Part shown: positions 1-7,317 of the stretch, one piece after another | Layout of the letters: each line of letters begins with the position of its first letter | How positions within the stretch are numbered: the stretch's first letter is position 1 | Source: Muribaculaceae bacterium | Lineage (GTDB): Bacteria; Bacteroidota; Bacteroidia; Bacteroidales; Muribaculaceae | Length of the DNA stretch: 20,462 nt | Direction of reading: 5' to 3' | NCBI GenBank assembly: GCA_009775355.1 | Contig: VSPN01000050.1 | Coordinates: 1 to 20,462, forward strand | The notes under the pieces: model-generated | What the model saw: the letters and a program-made list of their open reading frames with translations, nothing else | What the model was told of the DNA's origin: nothing | Database searches by the model: none | Made by a program: the position numbers and the translations under genes

Positions 1-254
1 TCGTCAAGCTCTATGCATGAGCTTTAACGTTCCAACTCTCGAATTTTAACAAATGCACCGGCATTTCGGCTTGACCCCTATATCTTCGCATCCTTTGTTT
101 TCGCTGAATAGTTACTCATGTGCCCGACTTTATTAAAAAATGTGAAAAGATTTATTTTTCGTTCATTCAGTTGCGTCAACCACGTTTCAGCACCGTTCAA
201 ACGGGTGTATCATAGGTAACTTTATAGGGAACTCGGCAAAAATTGAGTGAAAGA
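1..254. other. AT-rich stretch with no recognised gene
   Basis: I read both strands and found no open frame with a recognisable protein. The longest minus-strand frame here is about 40 codons and begins without a start codon. A small palindrome (AAGCTC / GAGCTT around ATGCAT) lies at 6-24. The stretch lies downstream of tRNA-Phe and its terminator, so it could be the edge of another transcription unit or the scar of an integrated element. Neither can be shown from the window. Confidence 0.5.
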
Positions 255-295
255 AAAATCGCTAAGTAGTTGAGATTTAACCACTTAGCGATTTT
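255..295 (-). terminator. Rho-independent terminator of tRNA-Phe
   Basis: Two 17-base arms (255-271 and 279-295) enclose a 7-base loop. On the minus-strand RNA the one non-Watson-Crick position is a G-U wobble, while on the plus strand it would be an A-C mismatch. The minus-strand RNA then continues into a U-rich tract (UUUUUCUUU). The strand bias and U tract show it ends transcripts coming from tRNA-Phe, and possibly read-through from the flippase operon. Confidence 0.85.
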
Positions 296-300
296 GAATG

Positions 301-373
301 TGGTGCCACCAGGAATCGAACCGGGGACACAAGGATTTTCAGTCCTTTGCTCTACCAACTGAGCTATGGCACC
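301..373 (-). tRNA. tRNA-Phe (anticodon GAA)
   Basis: The minus strand folds as a 73-base cloverleaf. The 7-bp acceptor stem is GGTGCCA with TGGCACC, followed by discriminator A. The D arm contains AGCTCAGTTGGTAGAGC, the anticodon loop reads CTGAAAA giving GAA, and the T arm carries GGTTCGATTCC. The 3' CCA is not encoded; the gene is followed by CATTC. It has its own promoter at 426-457 and a terminator at 255-295, so it is probably a single-gene unit. Confidence 0.97.
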
Positions 374-425
374 GTTGCGAATCGGGATTCGTGAGTTGCT
401 ACTCTTTGTTTCTCTTTTGCGAGTG

Positions 426-457
426 CAAAGTTAACACTTTTTTTTGAAACTGCCAAA
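426..457 (-). promoter_or_regulatory. Promoter of tRNA-Phe
   Basis: On the minus strand, TTTG (454-457) is followed after 20 bases by TAACTTTG (426-433). This is an exact fit to the Bacteroidetes primary sigma-factor consensus TTTG / TAnnTTTG with 19-21 base spacing. Transcription would start near 419, giving a leader of about 45 bases before the tRNA. Confidence 0.8.
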
Positions 458-550
458 TTTTTAATTGTGTTTTTTGCTATTCCTGCCAAATTTATCGTAA
501 TTCTCGGGCAAATCGGCTTATGTAGACCATATAGCGTATACAGAAGTGAC

Positions 551-637
551 AGCGGTTGCGGCGACAGCTATCGGTTGCGGCGGCGGCTATCGGTTGCGGC
601 GGCGGCTATCGGTTGCGGCGGCTATCGGTTGCGGCGG
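551..637. repeat. GC-rich tandem repeat at 3' end of flippase gene
   Basis: The plus-strand unit TATCGGTTGCGGCGGCGGC (19 bases) occurs exactly at 569-587 and 588-606. A 16-base copy lacking one GGC follows at 607-622 and a partial copy at 623-637; a degenerate copy precedes at 551-568. The gene-proximal partial copy supplies the last codons (R-R-N-R) of the flippase. The stop codon at 622-624 straddles the junction between it and the 16-base copy. The remaining copies are in the 3' untranslated region. Copy-number change there would not alter the protein, because every traversal meets the same stop first. No spacers are present, so it is not a CRISPR. Confidence 0.85.
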
Positions 638-2139
638 AAGCGGCCGAACAGGTAGGCGGCGGCTTCGGTCAGTTCTTTGCTGCGGGTCAGTTTTGCGAGG
701 AGAAGGTAGGTCACCACGCCTGCGCTGACCGTGAGCACGAGCTGTAGCAGAGGTGTCTCTGTCAGCGAGAGCTGCAACAGCGGGATCTCGGTCAGCGTCA
801 GCATCACACGGCAGACTCCCGCCATCAGCAGCGTCATAACCGCGTATGGCAGCAGATCGCCTGTCATGCGACGTGTCGGCACTCCGGTGGCCCGGCTTGC
901 CATGACAAGCACAATAGCATATGTCAACAGCGAGGCTCCAAGCTGTCCCCACACCAGCAGCGGAACACTGTGAAACCATATCGTCATCATTATCACCGCG
1001 AAGATCAGCCCGTCTTTCACGATCTCGACAATGATAAGGCGGCGCGCATGTCCGAGCGACAGAAGATAGTTCGTGTAAAGTGATATCAGCACAATGAATA
1101 TGCCGCGTATGCAGAGTATCTGGAACAGCAGGATCGCCGCGTCCCATTTATGTCCGAACAGCGTATGAAACAATGGCGTACCCGCAAGTGCGGCCCCAGT
1201 AAGAACAGGAAACAGTATGAACCCGGTAAACCTGTTGATCTTCGACACGTAGCGGCGGAAGTTATCTCTGTCATCCTGAAACCGTGAGAGCAAAGGCACG
1301 AACGATGCCGTCAGCACCTGCGAGATCGAGGCGCTTCCCATCTTGCTCCATTTGTCGGCCTGCGTGTAGACGCCGAGTGACGCGAGATTATAGAACGCGC
1401 CTATCACGAACGAGTATATGTATAGGAAAAACGTGTTCAGTGCCGATGATGAGAAGACACTCAATCCGACTCGCCATATCTCGCCGAGCGACGCGCGACT
1501 GAATACGGCGTCGGGTTTCCAGCCCCCTGTCGCCCACAGCCATCCGGTCTTGACACCGGCAAGCGTAACGGTCTGCCACACAAGTGCCCACGCGCCGTAG
1601 CCTTCAAGCGCAAGCCATATGCCGGTGCCTCCAGATACACAGAGCCCCACTGTGTTAGCTATGGCTATCTGCCTGACATCCATGTCCTTCATCAGGCGCG
1701 TGGTCTGCACCAGCCCAAGCCCGTTGAGAATGAAGGAGAGGAACATCACCCGCGACAGCGGTATCAGTCGGTGGTCTCCCTGAAATATGTCGGCGATCAG
1801 GGGGGCGCAGAAGAATAGAACCGCGTATACGGCGAGGCTGACCGCAAGGTTGAACCAGAATACGGTCGAATAGTCCGTTCGCGACGGAGTCTTCTTCTGG
1901 AGTAGAGCCGAACCGAATCCGCTGTCGACAAACAGTATGCCGAACGCCTGGAACACAAGCAGCGCACCCACCAGTCCGAAGTCTTCTTTCGACAGCAGAT
2001 TGGCGAGCACGACGCCCGACACCGCGTATATCACCTGCGACATCACGCGGTCGATCGTGTTCCACTTCAGTGTCCTGGCAGTCCGCAGCTTTAGCGAGGG
2101 TGGCTCGGGGGAGGTGTCAGTCTTCCTGATACTCGTCAT
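622..2139 (-). CDS. Wzx-type lipopolysaccharide/polysaccharide flippase
   Basis: This 505-residue polytopic inner-membrane protein resembles the oligosaccharide flippase (PST/MOP) family, which flips undecaprenyl-linked sugar repeat units for surface polysaccharide. The N-terminal block is typical: basic LKLRTARTLKWNTIDRV (about 16-32), a first membrane helix, then LANLLSKEDFG (about 45-55). Many hydrophobic helices follow to about residue 490, ending in a basic FGRFRRNR tail. I chose ATG at 2137-2139; a GTG three codons upstream (2148) is also in frame. The start lies inside the end of the GIN-domain gene (23-base overlap), which suggests translational coupling. No glycosyltransferase or polymerase genes are next to it, so the polysaccharide it serves is unknown. 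The final codons fall in a tandem repeat. Confidence 0.85.
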   Translation of the reverse strand: MTSIRKTDTSPEPPSLKLRTARTLKWNTIDRVMSQVIYAVSGVVLANLLSKEDFGLVGALLVFQAFGILFVDSGFGSALLQKKTPSRTDYSTVFWFNLAVSLAVYAVLFFCAPLIADIFQGDHRLIPLSRVMFLSFILNGLGLVQTTRLMKDMDVRQIAIANTVGLCVSGGTGIWLALEGYGAWALVWQTVTLAGVKTGWLWATGGWKPDAVFSRASLGEIWRVGLSVFSSSALNTFFLYIYSFVIGAFYNLASLGVYTQADKWSKMGSASISQVLTASFVPLLSRFQDDRDNFRRYVSKINRFTGFILFPVLTGAALAGTPLFHTLFGHKWDAAILLFQILCIRGIFIVLISLYTNYLLSLGHARRLIIVEIVKDGLIFAVIMMTIWFHSVPLLVWGQLGASLLTYAIVLVMASRATGVPTRRMTGDLLPYAVMTLLMAGVCRVMLTLTEIPLLQLSLTETPLLQLVLTVSAGVVTYLLLAKLTRSKELTEAAAYLFGRFRRNR

Positions 2140-2899
2140 CGTCGTCACTGTCCGCCTCGTCGCTGTCCGCCTCGTCGCTGTCGGGCACTGCGATGTCGGT
2201 TATGTCGGCGGCTTTTATCTGCCACAGGCGTGCCCCCCCCACTTTCTTGATCCTCGGGTCGCCGCGGTAGTATATCTTTGTGGTGCCGATGCCACGGACA
2301 TCGAGCATCCGCTCCGGCCAACAGCCGATCGAGCCTGTGCCGAGCGCGAGACATTTCACCGACTCGGCCTCAAGCTCGTCGGCCTGGATCACTCCGGTTC
2401 CGGTCAGTTCGAATCTTGCTTCGTTGCATTTGCCGCGCATGACGATGCTGCCGTTGCCTGTGGTTATGGCGGCCTTCGTCTTAGGCGACCTGACACCGTC
2501 GCATATGATACTGCCGTTGCCGACAAGCCTTACAGACAGCGTCGGGGTGGCGGCCGTGATGAATGCCTCGATCGTGGCGTCACCCTCGCTCTTTATCTCC
2601 GAAAGATAATCGGAGTAGACGCGAAGCACCGGCAGTTCCCCCAGACCGTGTCCCGCTACCTCTTGGATGCTCAGGCGACCGTCATTGTTGGTAATCTCGA
2701 TCGCGTCTGAGAAATCGCGGTCTGAGTCGTATACGACCATTCCTGTCGAGTCGGGCACTGATCTGTAGACAATGTCGATGTCGCCCGACTGCGAGAGTCT
2801 GTCGAACGGACCGGCGTCATATACGGTCTGCTGAGCCTGAATCTGGGCTGCGGCCAGCATAGCCAATGCCGGCAAAACTTTAAGGAGTCCTGTTTTCAT
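2117..2899 (-). CDS. Secreted GIN-domain (DUF2807-like) protein with acidic tail
   Basis: This 260-residue protein has a clear signal peptide (MKTGLLKVLPALAMLAAA, cleavage likely after QA near 22). A body follows of short glycine-turn strands: LVGNGSI, TTGNGSI, LTGTGVI, ALGTGSI, RGIGTTKI. This recurring pattern is what I associate with the GIN/DUF2807 family, whose members form beta-helical sheets and are described as putative auto-transporter adhesin heads; a molecular role is not established. The last 21 residues are almost all Asp, Glu and Ser, encoded partly by a 15-base in-frame repeat. I chose ATG 2897-2899 because the signal peptide begins there; an ATG at 2903-2905 and a GTG at 2911 are alternatives. 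It overlaps the downstream flippase gene and follows dusB by about 69 bases. Confidence 0.75.
   Translation of the reverse strand: MKTGLLKVLPALAMLAAAQIQAQQTVYDAGPFDRLSQSGDIDIVYRSVPDSTGMVVYDSDRDFSDAIEITNNDGRLSIQEVAGHGLGELPVLRVYSDYLSEIKSEGDATIEAFITAATPTLSVRLVGNGSIICDGVRSPKTKAAITTGNGSIVMRGKCNEARFELTGTGVIQADELEAESVKCLALGTGSIGCWPERMLDVRGIGTTKIYYRGDPRIKKVGGARLWQIKAADITDIAVPDSDEADSDEADSDDDDEYQED
2148..2177. repeat. 15-bp in-frame tandem repeat coding acidic tail
   Basis: CTGTCCGCCTCGTCG occurs twice in perfect tandem (2148-2162, 2163-2177) and is followed by a partial CTGTC. On the minus strand each copy encodes D-E-A-D-S in the C-terminal tail of the GIN-domain protein. The unit length is a multiple of three, so gain or loss would lengthen or shorten the tail without a frameshift. 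Confidence 0.8.
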
Positions 2900-2968
2900 G
2901 ATCATAAACACTTACTTATTCAAATCAATCAGTTCTGTTATCTTGTCGGGAGTATGACTGTTGCCGTT

Positions 2969-3970
2969 CTACGGAGATTCCACGGCAGAGTTCTCCTTTA
3001 CCCTGACGCGAGCCTCATCGAGTATCGACCGGAGTTCTTCGACGGTCTCGGCCCTGAGCATGCGTATGCGAGTGCTCCTGAAGTCGGGAATGCCCTTGAA
3101 CAGCGGAGATGACGCCAGATGCCGGCGGATATGCAGTATGCCCCTGTATTCGTCTATGCGCTCCACGCTTTCGCGGATCTGACGGTGCAGAATGGCGAAT
3201 TTCTCGTCAATGCCGAGCGGAATGTACGACCCGGTGTCGAGCATCTGCCTCACCTCATGGAATATCCACGGGGCACCGAACGACGCCCTGCCCATCATCA
3301 CGCCGTCCACGCCGAAGTTGTCGAACGCGTCGCGGGCCTGCTCGGGCGTAGTTATGTCGCCGTTGCCGATCACTGGTATCTCCATCCGCGGGTCATCCTT
3401 GAGAGCCTTTATGAGACTCCAGTCTGCGCTTCCAGTGTACATCTGCGACCTGGTCCGCCCGTGCACGGTCAGAGCCTTTATGCCGCAGTCCTGAAGCCGG
3501 GGTCCGAGGTCGGTTATTATCTTGTTCTCGCAGTCCCAGCCGAGGCGGGTCTTTACGGTCACCGGCAGACTGACGGCATCGGCGACCGCACGCGTTATGG
3601 AAAGAAGTTTCGGTATGTCGCGCAGCATTCCGGCACCAGCTCCTTTCGAAGCCACCTTCTTGACGGGACAACCGAAATTAAGGTCGATCAGATCAGGCTG
3701 CGCCCGCTCCACAATCTTCGCGGCCTCGACCATCGCCTCCGGTTCGCGGCCATATATCTGTATGGCCACAGGACGCTCGCGGTCGTCGATGGTCAGTTTG
3801 CGTACAGTCGAGCTTATATCGCGCACCAGAGCTTCTGCCGACACAAATTCGGTGTATACCATTGCCGCTCCCATCTCGCGGCATATCATGCGGAATGAGA
3901 GGTCGGTCACATCCTCCATCGGGGCAAGCATCACGGGGCGTTCCCCGAGGTCGATATTGGCTATTCGCAT
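2969..3970 (-). CDS. dusB: tRNA-dihydrouridine synthase (DusB-type)
   Basis: This 333-residue flavoenzyme reduces specific uridines in the D loop of tRNA to dihydrouridine, using FMN and NADPH. The TIM-barrel hallmarks are visible in order: VMLAPMEDVTD (13-23), the catalytic cysteine in DLNFGCPVKKV (Cys101), the substrate-binding lysine in VTVKTRLGWD (Lys140), HGRTRSQMYTG (170-180), and the FMN phosphate loop IGNGDITTPEQA (201-212) followed by GVMMGRASFGAPW. Length fits the DusB group. The start is ATG, preceded 19 bases upstream by the stop of the M16 peptidase gene, so the two are probably co-transcribed. The assignment to B rather than another Dus subgroup rests on general appearance. Confidence 0.93.
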   Translation of the reverse strand: MRIANIDLGERPVMLAPMEDVTDLSFRMICREMGAAMVYTEFVSAEALVRDISSTVRKLTIDDRERPVAIQIYGREPEAMVEAAKIVERAQPDLIDLNFGCPVKKVASKGAGAGMLRDIPKLLSITRAVADAVSLPVTVKTRLGWDCENKIITDLGPRLQDCGIKALTVHGRTRSQMYTGSADWSLIKALKDDPRMEIPVIGNGDITTPEQARDAFDNFGVDGVMMGRASFGAPWIFHEVRQMLDTGSYIPLGIDEKFAILHRQIRESVERIDEYRGILHIRRHLASSPLFKGIPDFRSTRIRMLRAETVEELRSILDEARVRVKENSAVESP

Positions 3971-3989
3971 TTTTAGTGGTTTGTGAAGT

Positions 3990-5210
3990 CTATATAATTG
4001 TCAGTCGCGACATCGGCAGTGCCGCTATCGTTTCCGCCATGTCGCGCAGGTCGGTGGCAGATAATGCCATGATCATGTCGGCGGTGTGGCGGTTGTCGAG
4101 AATCCTGCCGTGGCGCATCAGCGACTTGGCGAGCGACATGGCGCACGACTCGCGGTTGTCGCCGCTCACGAGCAGCTGCCCGCATAGTTGCTGCCTGGCC
4201 TGCGCGAACATCCGCTCCGTCATGGTGGTCTGGGCCAGACGGTCGATCTCGCGCCGCACGATGCGGGTGCATCTCTCCACTTTGCCCGGATCGGTGCCGA
4301 AATATATCTGCAGCGCGCCCGTGTCGGAATAGAGCGAAACATTGCTTTCTACCGTATAGACAAGGCCGCTGCGCTCGCGCATCTCGCGGTTAAGACGTGA
4401 ATTCATCGACGGGCCTCCGAGAATCGCTGAATAGAGAAACAGCGCGTAGCGTCTCGGGTCGCAGGCGGCGAAAGCCGGCACGCCGAGCAACGTGTTGGCC
4501 TGATGGTTGTCGCGGTGGCGTGTCTCGTCAAATGCCTCGCCGGGTGTCGGTGTTGTCCGGGCGAGAGGAGTGGAGTGGCGGTCGAGTCTGCCGAAATGTT
4601 TTTCGGCGATGCGCAGGCTGCGGGCAGGATCGCAGGGCGACACGCAGTAGACCGTCATGTCGGCAGGCGTGAACCGGCTGCGCAGAAACCGAGAGGCGTC
4701 TTCGCCGGTCAGCCGGTTGACGGAATCCGTATATCCGAGTATGTTGTGGGCCAGAGAGCTGCCTGCATAGAACAGTTCGTCGAACTCATCGAAAACGGCA
4801 TACGACGCATTATCGCGGTAACTCTGGATCTCTTCTGTGATAACACCGCGCTCACGTTCGGTCTCAGCCTCGGGAAAAGAGGCGTTGGCCATCAAGTCGG
4901 CCAGAAGTTCGAGCGCGCGCTCCTCATGGCCCGACGGCGCGTTCGTATAGACCATTATGTTCTCTTTCGTGGTGTAGGCGTTGAGTTCGCCGCCCACAAG
5001 TTCCATCCTGTTCGACACCTGCCATCCCCGCCTGCGCGATGTTCCTTTGAAGATGGTGTGTTCCACGAAATGCGCGAGACCGTCGCGTCCCTCGCCGTCT
5101 TCTCGGCTTCCGGCATTGACGAGCACGCCGGAATAGACTACGTTGCCGTCGGATCTTGCTGTCGCGATGCGCAGGCCGTTAGGGCATGTATGAACAATCA
5201 GGTCTGTCAT
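3990..5210 (-). CDS. M16 family zinc metallopeptidase
   Basis: This 406-residue protein has the inverted zinc motif HFVEH (His47, Glu50, His51) within GLAHFVEHTIFKGT. The third ligand lies about 76 residues later in ERERGVITEEI (Glu127). This spacing is characteristic of M16 (pitrilysin/processing peptidase) enzymes. The length matches the single-chain M16B type with an active N-terminal half and a second half of similar fold, including the R/Y-type segment ERSGLVYTVES. There is no signal peptide, so a cytoplasmic role in peptide degradation is likely; the substrate is unknown. The start is ATG. It sits after a terminator-like hairpin (5290-5324) and 19 bases before dusB, so it probably begins a transcript that continues through dusB, the GIN protein and the flippase. 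Confidence 0.92.
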   Translation of the reverse strand: MTDLIVHTCPNGLRIATARSDGNVVYSGVLVNAGSREDGEGRDGLAHFVEHTIFKGTSRRRGWQVSNRMELVGGELNAYTTKENIMVYTNAPSGHEERALELLADLMANASFPEAETERERGVITEEIQSYRDNASYAVFDEFDELFYAGSSLAHNILGYTDSVNRLTGEDASRFLRSRFTPADMTVYCVSPCDPARSLRIAEKHFGRLDRHSTPLARTTPTPGEAFDETRHRDNHQANTLLGVPAFAACDPRRYALFLYSAILGGPSMNSRLNREMRERSGLVYTVESNVSLYSDTGALQIYFGTDPGKVERCTRIVRREIDRLAQTTMTERMFAQARQQLCGQLLVSGDNRESCAMSLAKSLMRHGRILDNRHTADMIMALSATDLRDMAETIAALPMSRLTII

Positions 5211-5289
5211 GATGAACTGCTGAAATATGTTGGCAGAGCTTCCGCAGGTGCATGTTCCGGTGCCGGCGGAAGCCGCCTCCGCTTAGAAG

Positions 5290-5324
5290 AAAAGGGCCGT
5301 GACTCGAAAGTCAAGACCCCTTTT
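5290..5324 (-). terminator. Terminator-like hairpin after TPR gene
   Basis: The minus-strand RNA reads AAAAGGGGUCUUGACU, UUCG tetraloop, AGUCACGGCCCUUUU, then CUUCU. The inner stem is 5 bp capped by UUCG; after one mismatch the outer stem pairs GGG with CCC and A with U. It lies about 100 bases after the TPR-protein stop and 80 before the M16 peptidase start, which separates the two units. Confidence 0.7.
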
Positions 5325-5424
5325 CATAAAATAAGCAAATGTTTTATTATTTTATGGAAATGTTTGCTGATATGCCGATGCGTACTGCCTGAGTCACACA
5401 GACTGCGGCATCCGCACTATCCGG

Positions 5425-6105
5425 TCACTTGCCGAGACGCGCGTTCTCGCGGGCGATGTAGGCGTCGATATCGATGCCGTTGCCCGTCTGGAAAGAAGGA
5501 TACTGGTTCTTGATCTGCATGTAGCATTCGAGAGCCTTGTCATATTTCTTCTGCTCGTCATATACGTTTGCCTCTTTCAGAAGCACGCGGGGAGTGATCT
5601 GGGGGTTCTTGTCGGCTTTCTTGATGGCCTTGTTGAAATAATCAAGAGCCTTGTCATACTGCTTGAGGTTGACATAGCAGTCGCCTGTGAGTGCGAGGGC
5701 GTTGGCCGCGAGCACAGGCTCCGATGTCGAGAAATTCTCGAGATATTTCACCGCCTCCTTGTATTTGCCCTGGCCATAGTAAGCCTCAGCCGCGCTGAGG
5801 GCGGCGAGATTGCCGGCCGAAGAGCTGCCATACTGGTCTGCCACCTTCTTGTAGCCCTCAGCTGCTATGGAGTCGTTGCCCATGGCTTGGATCTCGACCT
5901 GATTATATGCCTCGTACGCCTTGTTGAGGCGCGGATTGCGGTAGATGAAAAAATAGCTGAGCACGAAAGCGGCCACGACCGCGAGACCTCCTACTGTCCA
6001 GAAGATCACCTTTTTGTTCTGCGCGATCTTCTCGCTTGCCTCGCTGAGGTTGGTGTTGAGCTTGTCAATCGCGTTCTGCTCTTCGACTTCGTTTCTGTTA
6101 GCCAT
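5425..6105 (-). CDS. Membrane-anchored tetratricopeptide repeat protein
   Basis: This 226-residue protein starts with a charged, coiled-coil-prone cytoplasmic segment (about 1-31). A single transmembrane helix follows (about 33-54, VIFWTVGGLAVVAAFVLSYF), then a periplasmic TPR array. TPR signatures include AYYGQGKYKEAVKYLEN, GDCYVNLKQYDKALDYFNKAI and NVYDEQKKYDKALECYMQI. The layout resembles YfgM-type anchored TPR proteins that act as envelope or translocon-associated adaptors; this is a likeness, not proof. I chose ATG 6103-6105 because upstream in-frame codons are arginine- and proline-rich and unlike a protein N-terminus. A promoter-like sequence lies about 90 bases upstream (6195-6229), so it may be transcribed alone, ending at the hairpin at 5290-5324. 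Confidence 0.85.
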   Translation of the reverse strand: MANRNEVEEQNAIDKLNTNLSEASEKIAQNKKVIFWTVGGLAVVAAFVLSYFFIYRNPRLNKAYEAYNQVEIQAMGNDSIAAEGYKKVADQYGSSSAGNLAALSAAEAYYGQGKYKEAVKYLENFSTSEPVLAANALALTGDCYVNLKQYDKALDYFNKAIKKADKNPQITPRVLLKEANVYDEQKKYDKALECYMQIKNQYPSFQTGNGIDIDAYIARENARLGK

Positions 6106-6194
6106 ATTCTGTCTGTTCTGCCCTGTGCGGAGGCTGTCCGGTCGCGGCGCGGCTCCTGTCACGGGCGGGTTTTGATATACTGTTTTACAAGATG

Positions 6195-6229
6195 CAAAAT
6201 TAATAAAATAAATTGATAATTCAATCAAA
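6195..6229 (-). promoter_or_regulatory. Possible promoter of TPR-protein gene
   Basis: The minus strand carries TTTG (6226-6229) and TAATTTTG (6195-6202). Both elements match the Bacteroidetes consensus, but the 23-base spacing is longer than the usual 19-21. The region is AT-rich compared with its GC-rich surroundings, as expected of a promoter. It gives a leader of about 85 bases. Confidence 0.4.
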
Positions 6230-6242
6230 CTGACAAAAAAAA

Positions 6243-7247
6243 TCAGAACGTGAATATCTTGCCGAGTTTCTCGCGGATGTTTCTGATTGCCATGCGGGTA
6301 TTCTCGCGCATGAGAAACGTCGAGTCGTCGCGTATCGATTCGATCGGGGTTATGAATGGGCGGAACGGCGGCTTGTCGGGGTCGGTCAGGATCTTCAGGT
6401 CGCCCGGATGGCACATCACCTCCATGGTCTGCGGCATCATGACGGGTTCGCCGTCTATGTGGCCCGGTCCGGGCAGGTGGCGGATCAGCGCGCTTCTCAC
6501 GCGCATGGTCTGTATGAGCACGTTGCGGTCGAGGCGTCCGGTGAAAAGCTCGACGCCGGCCAGAGCGCGGGTCAGCGGATTGCCGACGTGTATGACGGTT
6601 ATGTCGAGCAGTCCGTCGCGTATCGAGGCCCCTGGTGCGATGAATGCGTTGTTGCCGTATTGCGAGGCGTTGCATACTGCCACTATAAACGCCTTTATCC
6701 TCATTGCGTGCTCGCCGGTGCGGATCTCGTAGACGGTAGGGGAGTACGACAGATATTCCTGCACTGCGCTCCTGATGTACGATGCGAGTCCGCGCGAGTG
6801 CATCTCGGCGAATTCCCTGCTGACCTTGGCGTCGAACCCGAGTCCGAACGTGCAGAAGAACGGCCGTCCGTTCACCGTGCCGTAGTCACACGGCTCCACA
6901 TTGTCGCGGGCTATTATGTCGAGTGCCCTGTCGGTGTCGATCGATCCGTAAAGATGGCGGGCAAGGCCGTTGCCCGAGCCATAGGGGAGTATTCCGAGCG
7001 CGGTCGGCCCGGAACGTAGCGCGCCGGCGATCTCGTTGACCGTTCCGTCGCCTCCGGCGGCGATCACGGCGTGGTATCCTTCAGCCATGGCTGCCGCCGC
7101 AAGCCGGGCCGCATGCCCGGCGCGTTCGGCCGTAACGGCATCGGTCTCGAAGCCGGCTGGAGCCAGACGCTCGCGTACCCGGTCGGCCAGCCCCTCCTTG
7201 GGGAGAGTGCCCGAGATCGGATTTATGACCAGCAGAGCGCGTTTCAT
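6243..7247 (-). CDS. Diacylglycerol kinase-family lipid kinase (YegS/DagK-like)
   Basis: This 334-residue cytoplasmic or peripheral membrane enzyme belongs to the DAGK catalytic superfamily, which phosphorylates diacylglycerol or related lipids with ATP. Diagnostic motifs are INPISG at the N-terminus (8-13), the nucleotide-binding loop AAGGDGTVNEIAGAL (63-77) and LPYGSGNGLARHL (87-99). A beta-rich second half follows, including FGLGFDAKVS and HIDGEPVMMPQTMEV. The HIDGEP segment is typical of the family's C-terminal domain. The start is ATG and the length is normal. It follows the DUF2461 gene by 70 bases, with a small hairpin between. The exact lipid substrate cannot be read from sequence. 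Confidence 0.92.
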   Translation of the reverse strand: MKRALLVINPISGTLPKEGLADRVRERLAPAGFETDAVTAERAGHAARLAAAAMAEGYHAVIAAGGDGTVNEIAGALRSGPTALGILPYGSGNGLARHLYGSIDTDRALDIIARDNVEPCDYGTVNGRPFFCTFGLGFDAKVSREFAEMHSRGLASYIRSAVQEYLSYSPTVYEIRTGEHAMRIKAFIVAVCNASQYGNNAFIAPGASIRDGLLDITVIHVGNPLTRALAGVELFTGRLDRNVLIQTMRVRSALIRHLPGPGHIDGEPVMMPQTMEVMCHPGDLKILTDPDKPPFRPFITPIESIRDDSTFLMRENTRMAIRNIREKLGKIFTF

Positions 7248-7286
7248 CTCTGTTTTCTTTCAAATGATTAACAATGTCAGTTGTAT

Positions 7287-7310
7287 AACCCCCGGTTCGC
7301 TCCGGAGGTT
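7287..7310 (-). terminator. Small GC hairpin between DUF2461 and lipid kinase genes
   Basis: The minus-strand RNA forms AACCUCCGG, loop AGCGAA, CCGGGGGUU. This is a 9-bp stem whose one odd pair is a U-G wobble on this strand but a C-A mismatch on the other. The following bases (AUACAACUG) are only weakly U-rich, so it could be a partial terminator or a processing site rather than a full stop. Confidence 0.4.
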
Positions 7311-7317
7311 CGGACTG

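Noticed and set aside
6..24. Palindrome around ATGCAT near the window edge
   Set aside because: The 6-bp arms could be an operator, but there is no gene nearby in view to assign it to.
551..637. Possible CRISPR array
   Set aside because: The units are directly contiguous without spacers and vary by 3-base indels; there are no cas genes.
587..1147. A 186-codon minus-strand frame overlapping the flippase
   Set aside because: It is an alternative frame of the flippase gene; its composition (R, D, H, A) is a shadow pattern and the repeat is out of any domain context.
4503..5513. A 336-codon plus-strand frame opposite the M16 peptidase
   Set aside because: The minus strand carries a complete zinc peptidase with HxxEH. 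The plus frame has no recognisable domain and runs across the terminator-like hairpin.
6106..6675. N-terminal extension of the TPR protein by 190 residues
   Set aside because: The added part is rich in R, P, H and D, overlaps the lipid kinase gene in another frame, and the real protein has a natural start and membrane anchor at 6105.
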